The notes under the pieces are model-generated. The model saw only the letters and a list, made by a program, of their open reading frames with translations, ran no database searches and was not told the origin of the DNA. DNA of 64,000 nt from the NCBI GenBank assembly GCA_963930655.1, contig OZ005609.1, positions 11,328,501-11,392,500 of the forward strand, in the 5' to 3' direction. Origin of the DNA: Myrica gale (Eukaryota; Streptophyta; Magnoliopsida; Fagales; Myricaceae). The translations under genes were made by a program, and so were the position numbers. Below, one piece after another: positions 24,843 to 36,204 of this stretch. Position 1 is the first letter of the stretch; every line of letters begins with the position of its first letter.

Positions 24843-25241
24843 TAGGCCTATCCAAAAAACCGGCCGGACCGGTTTTGACCAAAAGCGACTAACTTTTTTG
24901 AAACCGGGTTGACCGAACCGGTAAACCGGTGTATTTCGGTCCGGTTCCGGGTTACCCTCATGAAAACTTGGGACCGGACCGGAATATACCTCTCCAAACC
25001 GGCCAAAACCGGAAATTGGCCCAAAATGGCAAGACCCACCCTAAAACCGGCCCAAAATGGCATGACCCAACCCAAAACCGGCCCAAAATAGCATGACCCA
25101 AACCGACCCAAACCGGCCCAGAGCGGACTGGATAAACCGGAGACCGGTCCGGTCCGGTCCGATCTATATGCTTTAAAAAATTTCCGGTTTGGCCGGCCAA
25201 ACCGGACCGAACCGGCCTGGACCGGATGTTGGACAGCCCTA
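24843..25241. mobile_element. Non-autonomous hAT element rich in ACCGG motifs
   Basis: Ends TAGGCCTATCC and GGACAGCCCTA are imperfect inverted repeats of the type usual for hAT. A perfect 8 bp direct repeat GTTTTTCT flanks it (24835-24842 and 25242-25249), which is the hAT target duplication. The 399 bp body is packed with ACCGG/CCGGT motifs on both strands and with CCCAAAATGGCA-type direct repeats (25020-25095). No coding capacity of its own. Confidence 0.9.
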
Positions 25242-25249
25242 GTTTTTCT

Positions 25250-26295
25250 CTTTGTAGGTTTACGTTATCTTTATTAGCGATGTGATTAGACGGATCCTTT
25301 TAAGTCAGGCAAGTGGTTGAGATGCTCCCTTTCTTAAATCAAATGAAGAAAACCCACTAATCATGGAACCAAAAAAACTAATCGAGGAAAAACCAAAAGC
25401 ACTCTTAGACTCTTCAGCCACACGGCTTGAGCTACGGTCGTCTCTTTACCAAGCCTTCTCTCTTCGTTACTTAAAATTCGTAAACTATTATGGTGTTAAT
25501 GTCTTTTTGAGATTCAAACTATTAATTTGAGTATATTGCGCATTTAACTATCATTAATTTTATAGATGTACGCTTTTAATCAGACCTGACACAATTTTAA
25601 AAATAAAACATCGAAACGGGACAGATTTTCTTATTATTAAATATATATATCTACTTTTAAGAGGAATTTATCTAAGATGCTATAAAGCATTCCCTCTAAA
25701 ATTGTTTTGCACGTTGAAACTTACGATATAGTCTCGAAATTAGTATCATATAAATTTCTGAAGTGGGACGTTAAAGCTTTTATAGTTATGAGTAAAAATT
25801 AAATTAGACTTCATACATTTTTAATTTATTTTTTACTTCTTATAAATTTTAAAAGACAAGAATTATCGCCTTCTATTTAATTTAAACATTAAATCAAAAA
25901 GAAAATGATAGAATGCTCCTCTAAAGTAAAAATTAAATAAAATAAATTATTTTTTAAAATAAAATATAAAAATTATATTTTCCATTTCATTTTTTTTTTC
26001 TATAAATATGTGGCGTATATGTTCCTCGTTTCTGAAAATTAAGGTCAGTAAGATATAGCTTCATTGCACTTTTAGATATACCGACGATAACCCTTGAGTT
26101 CGGGCTAAAATTTTGATGGTCCTTAGCTGAGGCGTGGCAACTCCACTAACCAAGCGGATAAACGAGTACAGAAAAAGTAAATCGGACTACTACTAGCTAG
26201 TGTATAGTAAAGGCTAGATTCTCCACTCGAGAATTGCTCTTTTTTATTACCGTCTAGAGAAATTAAACGGTTAAATATATTTTGTGTTCTTTAAA
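25250..26295. other. AT-rich intergenic region
   Basis: No gene or clear element is seen. Poly-A/T tracts dominate from 25850 to 26030. Confidence 0.5.
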
Positions 26296-26615
26296 GGCAT
26301 TTACGATTTATACTCGATGCATTATTTTTAATATATTAGACCTCTTAACTTATACATTTTTTAATTTAGATCTTGTACCTAAATTGTTCGTGAATTTAAA
26401 CGGACTCTGTCAAAATATTTACACATTACCCCCTTATCTTTTGGATTATGTACACATTGCACCCTTATCTTTGGGGGTATTTACACATTGCACCCCATGT
26501 TTTGACGGAATCTGTCTAAAATGACTGAGATTTAGGTACGAATCCAAATTGAAAAAATATGTAAGAGATCCAATTAATCAAAAATAATACATCGAGATAC
26601 AAAGTGTAAATGACC
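26296..26615. mobile_element. MITE with long inverted repeats
   Basis: The left arm (26296-26385: GGCATTTACGATTTATACTC, GATGCATTATTTTTAATATA) is repeated inverted at 26530-26615 (TACATCGAGATACAAAGTGT, AAATGACC). Arms are about 85 bp at roughly 80% identity. The middle carries CACATTGCACCC repeats. No clear target duplication and no coding. Confidence 0.7.
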
Positions 26616-28099
26616 CCAAAAATAAAGGGACAGTGTATTAAACCTAAAGAAAGATGAGCTAGCCTTATCCACTAAAGCAATTGGTTCTTATCACAACTTG
26701 CTGGAGGATTTAATTGTTTTCCTATTCTAGTAAAGCATATATAATAGTCAAGGTTACCAACTCTCTTTTCGTGGTAAGTGAGAGATTTCAGCTCTAATTA
26801 ATTATTCATCTATATGAGATTCATGTGAAATATTGGTAAGTATATATGAGTGATTAATTCACTTAAAACTTATTTTGTTTGATTAAGAATATCATTGGTA
26901 AGGACTGTTTTTAGTCGCAATTGAGGATTTAGTGTCACGACAAACTCTAGATAGTAGATATACATGTATTGGTCTCTCCCCCACAAACATCATTTAAGTC
27001 ACGAATTTTGTTATTATGGGGAGTTGAATCAGGGTCAGCTAGCTGATTGATGGTACCGCTGATCATTAAACTCATCCACAGTACCCCTAGGGCAGTAAGG
27101 ATAATTTTGCTAACGTGGCGCTTTGCCATTTTTAACTCAAAGGGGCCCTAGTTAGGGTATAAATTCTCGGAAAAGGAATGAGGAGGGTCCTCCCATCATA
27201 GCACCACCCTTTTGGTTTTAGTGGGTGGGTGGCTAATATTCATAACACCCTTGATCATCTTGATCACCTTATTCTATATATGTACTGCGTGCATTTGCTT
27301 GCGTACGTGTGTGGACAGGTGGTTGGTTCGAAGAATGAATCCATTTGATTAACAACCGCATCACGGTGGAGCATTAGAAAATGGTACACGGAAAGAGAAT
27401 GAAAAGTGAGTGAAGGCGAGCTCGAATGGTTGGTGGGCAATCCTCCTCAGTTGATGATGCCCACGTAAACCTTCAAACGAATTTGATTAAGACCTAATTA
27501 AGACGCCACTGAATATAAAGAGAGCTAGGTGTGATGTTCAAGTGATATTCATGGCAACTAGTATTGCACTCATGGAGTCCTATATATCCGTTTGATTAGG
27601 ACCCAAGTTATACTCTTTTAAGAATCCTCCCCGTTTCCACCTAACCAAGCATTGAGGCTCATCCTTTTTAGACCTTAATATATCAAATCATGCTTGCTTC
27701 TTTTTAGGTGTAGGAGGATAAAGTTTTTTAAAGAAGAATCTAGTGCTAATGGCAAACAGGAAATGCCAAAAGGTTTTGAATAATTTATGTAGTAGTCCCT
27801 TTAAGATACACTAATAAAGAAGAAAAAGAAACTCCGTGCAAGACGCATACATACAGTACTCAATGGCGTGCTGCAGCCTGCAGGGCCGGCCAGCCCCAAA
27901 GAGAATTAACATGCAACTTAAACAAGATAGTTGAAGATGCAATGTACTGTTAACCAACTTAGAATGGGGAGTTGAATATATTCTTTAAATTTTCTGTCCT
28001 TTTTAATTTTCTAGCTGTACAATCTTACAAACTTATCAGCAAACTTCAAGGATATTAAAAACAACAGTATACTATGCGGAATTAACAAATCATTATGAA
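26616..28099. other. Intergenic region
   Basis: I see no gene, RNA gene or element here. The open stretch at 26947-27129 on the minus strand has no domain. Confidence 0.5.
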
Positions 28100-29384
28100 C
28101 ACTACAACAGATTTGCTCTTTAGCGGCGAACTTATTAGTGGTGAAACCAATTTCGTCGGAAAAATACATCTTCAGCAACGGAATTAGGAGTTTGTCGCTA
28201 AAGAGTAATCAATCTCGTTCGAACCAGTAAACTGTCGTTCGAACACGTATTAGTGACGAAAATTGCTAAAGTGCCACTAAATAAGTCTTTAGCGACGAAA
28301 ATATTTTTGTCGCTAAAAGAATCTTGCTCGAACAAGCATAATCGGGTTCGAACACATCGTTGCTTAATGGTTCGCACGAAATTATCTCGTTCGAACACGT
28401 ATTAGCGACGAAAACTTCTAAATCGTCACTAAATAAATATTTAGAGAAGAAAATAGTTTCGTCACCCAAATCATCTTGTTCGAACGAGAAAAATGTGGTT
28501 CGAACGAGATGGAAAAAAAATTCATTTAACGCTAAATACCCTTTTGACTCCCCGCCACTCCCCTTCTCCCCCTCATTCGACTCCCTGCCGCTCCCCGTTC
28601 ACCCCTTCTCTTCCTATTTCAGCTCAAATCTTCATTTTTAACCGTTGCATTGGCTCTCATTTGCTCTCAAATCAAGTTCTCTCTTGATTTTCAGGTAACC
28701 CATGGTTTATTTTTCACTTTTTCCGAAAATTTTGGGGGATTGGAGCTTCTATTTTGCAATTATTTGTCTTTATCTTTCTTGTGCTTACTTAATGATGATT
28801 TCCATTTGTTTTGAACTGGTAATATGTTGATTGGAAGTAGTTTCATTGTTTGCATTTGAGATTTGTTTTCTGGTTAATGCATTGCATGTTTTGTTGGATT
28901 GGTTGTTTTTCTCTTTGTGCTTTTCTAGCTACATTGATGATCTCTGATTGATTTGGTTTGGTTTGGTTTTAATCTTGAATCTTGTTAGTTTCCGAATATG
29001 GGTAAGGTTGATTCAGGATGTCCTATTTCAGGATATGGTTTGATTTGGTTTGGTTTTATTCTTGAATGATCTTCCCTGGTTTTATTCTTAGTTTTCAGGT
29101 TATGCATGTTCTCTGAATTTCTTACTTAGCTTAGTCTTGGCCCTTGCCATTGGCAGATTCAAAATGCACTGCAGAAGGCAACATTTGACAGCAATTCACA
29201 AGTTGGGCCATCTTCCAGGTTTTGCATACCAAGGAATCACCACCCACCTATTTACATATTTTCAATGCGTTTCTGCTGCCGTTTTGCACACATGCTTTAT
29301 TTTTGTTGCTTCATCAGGTTTTTTACCTTGTGTTTATTAGGGAGATTGCAAGCAATAATTAATATTTTCTTTTTCGCACTGCAG

Positions 29385-29930
29385 CTTGTGAAAAGTCCTG
29401 TTACGATTTGTGGTGATATTCATGGCCAGTTCCATGATTTTGCAGAGCTTTTTCGCATTGGAGGGAAGGTATTAGTCTGACTGGGCCTGACAACATTCTG
29501 CTCATGTTACACTTGCTGTAGTAATGGTGATTAATCATAGCTTGAGATTTTGGTGATGGGAGTTGTGATTTAACTGCCTTTGAAAATTGCTCACTTGAGA
29601 GATTGTGAGGACTTTGTTTGCAGAAGGGTATTTCGTAATTAAAATGATAACATCTATTTAAATTTGGCCCAATTGGGCCTGCAAGATTTTTCATCTTAAT
29701 ACTCTTTAGTTAAATTTTGAATATGTTTATGCATTTATTTTTTCCTGGTAGGGTTCTTGCCTTAACTTTGGTTTCCTGTCATCTCGCTTGTCTTTGCTTG
29801 GAAGTCTTAATCAGTTACCATTGAAGACTTTAATATTCATTTCTGGTTGCATGTTTTTGTTGGTAGTGTCCAGATACAAATTATTTGTTTATGGGAGATT
29901 ATGTTGATCGTGGCTACTATTCAATTGAAG
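29385..29930 (+). pseudogene. Captured PP2A catalytic-subunit gene fragment
   Basis: Exon piece A (29385-29468) encodes [18 protein letters not shown] and ends IGGK before a GT donor. Exon piece B (29867-29930) follows an AG acceptor and encodes CPDTNYLFMGDYVDRGYYSI. Together these are the metal-binding GDxHG and GDxxDRG blocks of type 2A Ser/Thr phosphatases, of the PP2A-3/4 type (GGKCPDTNYLF). The intron between them is kept (398 bp), so this is captured genomic DNA, not a processed copy. After piece B the reading frame meets a stop and the rest of the enzyme, including the catalytic RGNHE block, is absent. It cannot make a working phosphatase. Confidence 0.9.
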
Positions 29931-30616
29931 ATTTGTGATATCTGTTTGAAGATTTCTATTTTGAAGATTATGTTGATCCATTTACTTTCTAGCTTTGTGA
30001 TATCTGTTTGAAGATTTCTATTTTTTACCAACTAAAAAGTTGATCTCTATATGGTTTTTCTGTTTTTGCAATATAATTCTACATCGGGTTTAGTTATGAG
30101 TTTGCTTGCTATATCCTCTCGATAGTGTTAGATTTTGGAATGTAATTTTGTAGATTTACTTTCTCTTTGAATTTGTGTTTGTTTGTTTGATTTTATCATA
30201 TTTATTTACTCTTAATTTGTGTTTGTTTTTATTTTATTTTATCATAGTTATAAATTCTTTTCGGAAGAATGTCTTGATTATGAGAATATTTTTATCTTTT
30301 GCAGAAACATTGCTGAAAAATTAATAGAAACAAAGGAGGAGAAGCCAAGAAAGCAGATGAAATAATTGCCAACAAATATATGTTTCTCTTTTGTATTCAT
30401 TAAATTCGTTTGTTGTGCTAATTGAACAAGATTTTTCTTTTATTTTCCTTTTATTTTGAATAATGGCTATTCAATATATTTCATTTCATATTATTAGTCA
30501 TGAAATTATGCAGTTTCTTGATGTGCCTTATTTAAAATACAACTAAGACAATAAACTTCAAAATAGCAATTTCAAATGAATAAAAGTAATTTCTCAAGAA
30601 ATAGTATAAACTTTCA

Positions 30617-30800
30617 TGTTCGAACAAAATAAGTAATCGAACATCATAAAGAAACAGTTCGAACAAAATAAAGATTCGAATGGAATTTCTCGTTCGAACA
30701 AGCAAATATGTTCGAACAAAATAAGTAATCGAACATCATAAAGAAACAGTTCGAACAAAATAAAGATTCGAATGGAATTTCTCGTTCGAACAAGCAAATC
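30617..30800. repeat. 92 bp tandem repeat in the CACTA 3' subterminal region
   Basis: Units 30617-30708 and 30709-30800 are almost identical, each with several TTCGAAC motifs (TGTTCGAACAAAATAAG, CTCGTTCGAACAAGC). A partial third unit starts at 30801. Confidence 0.92.
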
Positions 30801-30975
30801 TGTTCGAATAGGAAATGATGACTATCAAATTTGACAGATTTGTGACGAAATATTTTGATTTGAACAGATTTGTCTGTTCAAACGAGACTTCGTTCAAACA
30901 GAATTTTTCGTTTGAACAGAAATGCGTTGCGGCGATTTTAAATTTTCGCCATTGAAGGCCAAAACTGTTGTAGTG

Positions 30976-32860
30976 AGATTATTAATACATTAATATATTC
31001 AAGGTTATCTTTCTTAATCAAAGAAACGTATGACTAACAATTGCAATATCAACATTAAATCATCAACAAAATCACAATGAACGAAGATAACACCAAGCAC
31101 ACGTAAGCCAGTTTAATCGAATCCACTAGAAACTTCAAACTCGGTACATAATGATTTATAAACTACTCAACACTCCGTTGCTAATCTACCCAACTGTTAC
31201 CTTACCTGTAATACAACATCCAACTCTGCACCTTGCAGGGGACGAGAAACTCCTCTTCCATTTGAATTTTGATTCCAAAACCAATCTTTGCAGCCAAGTC
31301 AATCTTTTCACACACCCACGTGCAATTGGTTTCTTCACTGGAACACCCAGTCTTGGTAGATCTCCAACAACCTCTAGAGTTTTCCTTCTTTAACAAGGTA
31401 AATCTTGATGATCAAAATTCAAACCGAGATCCAAGGGAGAAGAAAATCTCACTGATTTTATTCTCAGTTCACTCACATACAAACTAAAGAAACAGTAACA
31501 GAGAGTATATCATGAAGGCTCTGAAAAGCTAGGTCTCTCAAAATTATTTTTAGGAATGTAATAAATAATTGTGAGAAAATAGCTTTTATACACTGGAGAG
31601 TCGGAGGGAAGGTTTTCACGAAGTTTTAAGACTTCTTGAATCTTGAGCGAAGCGGTTAAAACCGTTACGGTAGTCTTTCGTGAAATCAGATCAAACTGTA
31701 AGTGAACTCTAATAAAACTTCGAGTGCTTCAAAAACATCATAGCTTCAACTTCGCGTTAGTAAACTATAAGCATACTTCAATCAAACTTTAAACATTCAT
31801 AGACGATCACCAATTCTATTGAACCGCTGGACTTGAGTAAGACTTCATAAAATACGAATTTTAAGAATAACTAAGACATGTCATGTAGTTTTTATGCCAA
31901 ATAATATGTAAGTTGTTTGGATCATTAATAAATTAAGCTCAAAAAGCTATGTGCTTGGAATATCGGTTAAGGCAAAAGAAGTTCCTTATGTGTTCGGTTT
32001 GACATGACACTTTTCTTAGCCCATCAACCCAAGGTTATCACTAGGTGAGAAATGTATATTACAGTATATATTAGGCCAAAGAAAGAAAATATATCTTCTT
32101 GTGAGTTGTAAATTAAGTTGGGTTCGATCATGCGAGCATGACAAGCTAGCTGATAGATACCCAAGCAAGTACGTGGGTACCACGGTTTGTCCCATTGTGA
32201 ATCCGTAGTCCGTATCACACAGCTTTTAAAGTCCTACTCTTCCATGAATATATCCGACTATCCGAGACCAAACAAATTAGTCGTCCCACGCAAATCTGGT
32301 TGCAGGTCAAGTCGTAGGAACTCTCATGGTACGTACGACACTAGTGAAGAAAAATGTACGTGTGGTTTATAAGAGACCACCTTTATTGTTTTCGTTTGTA
32401 ACCTAGCTACACCCAACATGCAGTCGGTGATTTGATTAATTCGTCTAACAAAGGAGGATAGTATAGTTTCATGAATATTGTACGGGTATATTAGCAATTA
32501 GGTGATTGTGCTAGTTGGCTCAACTTGTCCAATCAAGAAGTACAAAGCCAAATGTCCAATTATAAACATGTTTGTTCTTTAGTAAAAATGAAAAAAAAAA
32601 CTTTAGGTAAGATACCATACGATTGCTAGTCCAGTATATTTATGAATAGAACCACGTCTCAAAACTCAATTGCACTCTTATAGGATTGCGGTGATGATCT
32701 TTCTTCTCACGGGTGGTAATTATGATTTAATCCGAAATTTTTATTACAGGTAGAGATTTCTATAATCACGCACAGGGAATAAGCTAGGATGTTAGCCCAC
32801 TCCAGCTTTTTCTTTAGAAAAAAACAAAGGATTAATCAGTCGACTAGTCTTTGGGATATT
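30976..32860. other. Intergenic region, one unassigned open stretch
   Basis: The minus strand at about 31205-31395 has an open stretch (KIDLAAKIGFGIKIQMEEEF) next to a donor-like GTAAGG on its 3' side, so a decayed exon is possible, but I recognise no family. Otherwise no gene or element. Confidence 0.3.
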
Positions 32861-32864
32861 ATCT

Positions 32865-33405
32865 AATCTCAAATTGATCCCTATGGTAAGTTTCATTCTA
32901 TACTGGTCCTTGTGAGTTTATTTGTGTCCTTAAGTGGTTATTTCATCAATTTGAGTAACTCCGTAAATGGAAAAGATACGACGTGGTTAACAAAGAAACG
33001 TGTTAACCATTTGTCAATAAATAATATGTCCTTATTAATTGTCTCGTATGACCAATTCCTGTTAATTTTAATTTCACCTCAAATTCTCTATCTCGATTAG
33101 ACTAACTCAATGTTTAAGAAAGAGTTGTCTAAGTAGAATTTTTTTTTCTATTAGACATAGAGAATTTCAGGTAGAATTAAAATTAAAAGGGATCGGTCAT
33201 ATTTAATATATTGAGTGATTTAGAAATTAAGAGAGACACGTAATTATTGACAATTGGTTAACATATGTCCATGTGAGCCACATGAAATTTTTATTATTTA
33301 TGGGGTCACTCCAGTTGACGAAATGACTACTTCAGGACAACAAGAATTTTACCGGGACCAGTGTAGGACGAAATTTACTCTAAGAACCGGTTTGAGATTG
33401 AGCGA
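32865..33405. mobile_element. MITE/MULE-like element with ~100 bp inverted repeats
   Basis: The left arm (AATCTCAAATTGATCCC, CTATACTGGTCC, AAGTGGTTATTTCATC) is mirrored at 33300-33405 (GACGAAATGACTACTT, GGACCAGTGTAGG, GAACCGGTTTGAGATTG). The middle contains a second inner inverted repeat (AATTCTCTATCTCG against AGACATAGAGAATT). Not coding. Ends and target duplication are not resolved. Confidence 0.65.
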
Positions 33406-33533
33406 CTTAATTAGTGTACTAATTAAGCCAAAAACAAACGTTAGGTTGATATATATTAAGTCAAACAAACAATATCCCATTGGTATGAAAGGGAAAGAAA
33501 GTTAGTCTGTTTAATATATTCAAAGCTGCCAAG

Positions 33534-33534
<1 letters not shown>

Positions 33535-33569
<35 letters not shown>

Positions 33570-33676
33570 CTGAAGTACGTGTAGTAAATGAAATTTGTTG
33601 TTATTAGCAATAAATATATATATATAAAGCTAAAGTACGTGTAGTAAATGAAATTTGTTGTTATTAGCAATAAATA
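33535..33676. repeat. (TA)n microsatellite with a 60 bp tandem duplication
   Basis: A TA run at 33537-33566 is followed by two copies with exact 60-base spacing (33557-33616 and 33617-33676), sharing AAGTACGTGTAGTAAATGAA. The duplication includes part of the TA run. Confidence 0.9.
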
Positions 33677-34586
33677 AGCATGGGTGGCCGGCCACACGAC
33701 CCTTACATTATGTATATAGTACTAGTAGATAATTGGGCTGCTTCTTCATGATAAGCCTAAATTATCCCCCGAGTTCTAGATCAAACCGTCCTATAGCCTC
33801 AGCACCATTCAAGGTGAGGCAAAAGGGGCTCCACTAATCCAGAATTCTTACTTTTAGCAAGTCAGTCGGTAAGGACTATTAATAAAAGGTCTGGCAGCTC
33901 TTGCCTCGCTCCATGCTCTGAGCAATTAATATAGGTCCAAGGACGAGTGGATAACTATTAAATATTAGGAACCTAATTACTTCCTTTCCGCTGACAATTC
34001 AATTACTATTACTTTTCTGTGTAGTTTAATTTATGACTATTTTAAATAGTTTTTCTCTTAGGCAACTACCGCCACCACGATGTAGTACTATAAATAAAAG
34101 CTTTGGATTCATCAGAAACGAGGTTTTCTTAAACCGAAAGGGGTTGGCACGAGTGGTCCCACCTTCGGATTTAGGTGTTTGTTCTTCTGAGGTCTCAAAT
34201 TTGAATCTTCTCAAGTGTAAATAATTATTTATAGTCACTCCTTCAACGAAGCTGGACTTAACTAGCATGTGTGGCTTGAGAGAGCTGTACGGCCCGGAAT
34301 TTGCCGTAGCGTTGAACTCGGTGCTCGTGATTGGGTACCTGAGTTTTCCTCATTATCCAGAAAAAAATAATGCTGCTTGTACAGAAGAATTCTTCCCAAA
34401 ACTATAGTAAATGTGATTTGAATGCAGGGAAGAGCAGAGTAATTATATGCATTCTGGGTGTCGAATTCATGAGGATACTCAGAAACCGCGTCGATGGTTC
34501 TAAATTCTACCAATTAAAGGGGGTAGTAAATTTAGAAACCAAACGTGGAAACAATGAAATACAAGAAAACTTTACGATGATATTTG
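33677..34586. other. Intergenic region
   Basis: I see no gene or element up to the target duplication of the LTR element at 34587. Confidence 0.5.
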
Positions 34587-34591
34587 GGAAT

Positions 34592-36159
34592 TGAAAGTGC
34601 TTATGTAAAATTGGCATAATTTCCATGGTCAAAACAATTCTTTGTATAAATGTATTTTTCCATTTTTAGAATTGTAAGAGCAACTTGATTAAGTCTGGAA
34701 GGACGTGGAGCTAAAGAGAAAGAGTCTGGAAGGTGCTGGGTGCATCTAGAATGGTTGGGAGACAGTTACTGAGCTGTTAGATGGATTTTCGGTTGGCTGG
34801 GTTAGCCTTGGGTCAGCCTAGCGGGAATTCTGCAGATAACGTATTACCCTTCTAGAAAGTTGCCCAGTCATCAAAACAATTTCGTTTTGACAAATTTACC
34901 CTCACTAAAGCCATATATCACTTTCCCAAATGACTTTGACGTATGGACTCATCGTCTATTATCTCGAAACTTCAAGAACTCTCTCTGTACTCGATTTCTC
35001 CCATTTCTCTCTTGTGCAAAATTATGTTCTAACCAGATCTGATTGTGAGAGTGAGTAATCTTCCCTCTGGTGGAAGATCAGTGAGCCTTATCGTCGATTG
35101 AAGGCTGGATGTTCTTACTGCTTTGCTGTTGAAGATTGGAATCACCAAGTGTTGAGGTTCTTGAGTGGGTTCTCAAGAACAACTGCTGCTGAAAGTTTTC
35201 AGAGGAGTTCAAGCCTACGAGTTCGTGGGATCTGCTGTAGAACGAGTACCAGAGTTGCTGGTCTTCGTGTGGGTGCTGGGCACCAACCCAATTCGGAGGA
35301 TTGGGTGATTTTACATAGGAAAAGGGGTCTTGAGGCCAAAAGGTTTTTGGTTAGATCACCATTGTAAAATCCCGACGTTCTAGTGGAAAGACTTGGTGGA
35401 AACACCCGGAGTGTTTTTTATTTCTCAGAAGACGTTCTTCTTGAGAAATTTTTCACTTCGTTACCAAAAATTTCTGTGTTGATTCTATTCTCTTCTTTCT
35501 TGATATTTTTGCAGCTAACTATTTCTTGTTGATTATTTTGCAGATCTGAAAGATATTGGTAACTTGAAATTGTCAACTTAGTGACTATTGAATTCTGTCC
35601 GAATCTTTGTTGGTTATTAGTCTTAGAAGTGTTGAATATTGTTGCTTAAGAGTTTGAATTTGTATTGTTGGGTCTGAGAATATTTCTTGTGTGAAATAGG
35701 TTCAAGAAATCCTTTATACGTTAAGTGTTGCTTGCTGAAATTTGTATAGGCTGTTGTTGTGATATTATTTCTTGAAGTGCAGATTTTACATTGCTGAAAA
35801 ATCATAATTAAGTTGATCATATTGTTGCTGACTATATCTCATTATTGTTAATTGATAGTTGTCAAAGTTACATGTCAATCTTGATTTTTCTGTTTTGAGT
35901 CTTTGATATATTGAGTAGTGATTGCTGCTGTAATTGTTTCTCTAAAAGCTATTTGGTCAAGATTGAATCATTCTTAATTTGATTGTTTGAGGTTGCTGTT
36001 AAGTGCTTATATCATATTGTTTGAATAGGTTTTAATAGTGCAAGTGTATTAGTTTTTGAACTTGGTTTTCTGTGGTCTTGTAAAGAGAGGTGTATTAGTT
36101 TTTAAATACCTATTCACCCCCCCTCTAGGTATATTCTAGGGTCTAAACGTAGTTTCAAC
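34592..36159 (+). repeat. 5' LTR of the young Copia-type element
   Basis: About 1.57 kb, ending just before the primer site. It contains short open frames (for example 35098-35367) that recur identically in the other LTR and are not genes. Confidence 0.92.
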
Positions 36160-36204
36160 TGGTATCAGAGCCTTATAGTAGATCCTTGACCCTTTGTTAC
36201 CTAG

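Larger units (their letters stand above)
28100..30975 (+). mobile_element. Non-autonomous CACTA (En/Spm) element carrying host gene fragments
   Basis: Ends CACTACAACAGATTT and AAACTGTTGTAGTG are inverted repeats of the CACTA type. Subterminal regions hold many copies of a TTCGAAC-centred motif in both directions (28205-28505 and 30617-30905) and AGCGACGAAAA-type motifs, like the transposase-binding repeats of this superfamily. The interior has no transposase. It carries two exons of a PP2A catalytic-subunit gene on the plus strand, plus apparent splice signals upstream (donor after TTGATTTTCAG near 28694). The 3 bp neighbours are GAA and AGA, so a clean target duplication is not seen. Confidence 0.85.

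Noticed and set aside
28490-28510. tRNA B-box-like GGTTCGAAC
   Set aside because: It is one of many TTCGAAC subterminal repeats of the CACTA element; no A box or cloverleaf is present. No convincing tRNA was found anywhere in the window.
28360-28687. Open frames in the CACTA 5' part
   Set aside because: They run through subterminal repeats and a C-rich leader-like segment; no protein family fits.
29157-29219. Exon-like segment upstream of the PP2A pieces (reads [19 protein letters not shown])
   Set aside because: It has an acceptor-like and a donor-like edge, but its phase does not join to the PP2A exon, so it is not reported as a coding exon.
35098-35367. 89-residue open frame with an identical twin at 40948-41217
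   Set aside because: Both lie at the same place in the two LTRs of one element. The identity comes from the LTR pair, not from a duplicated gene.
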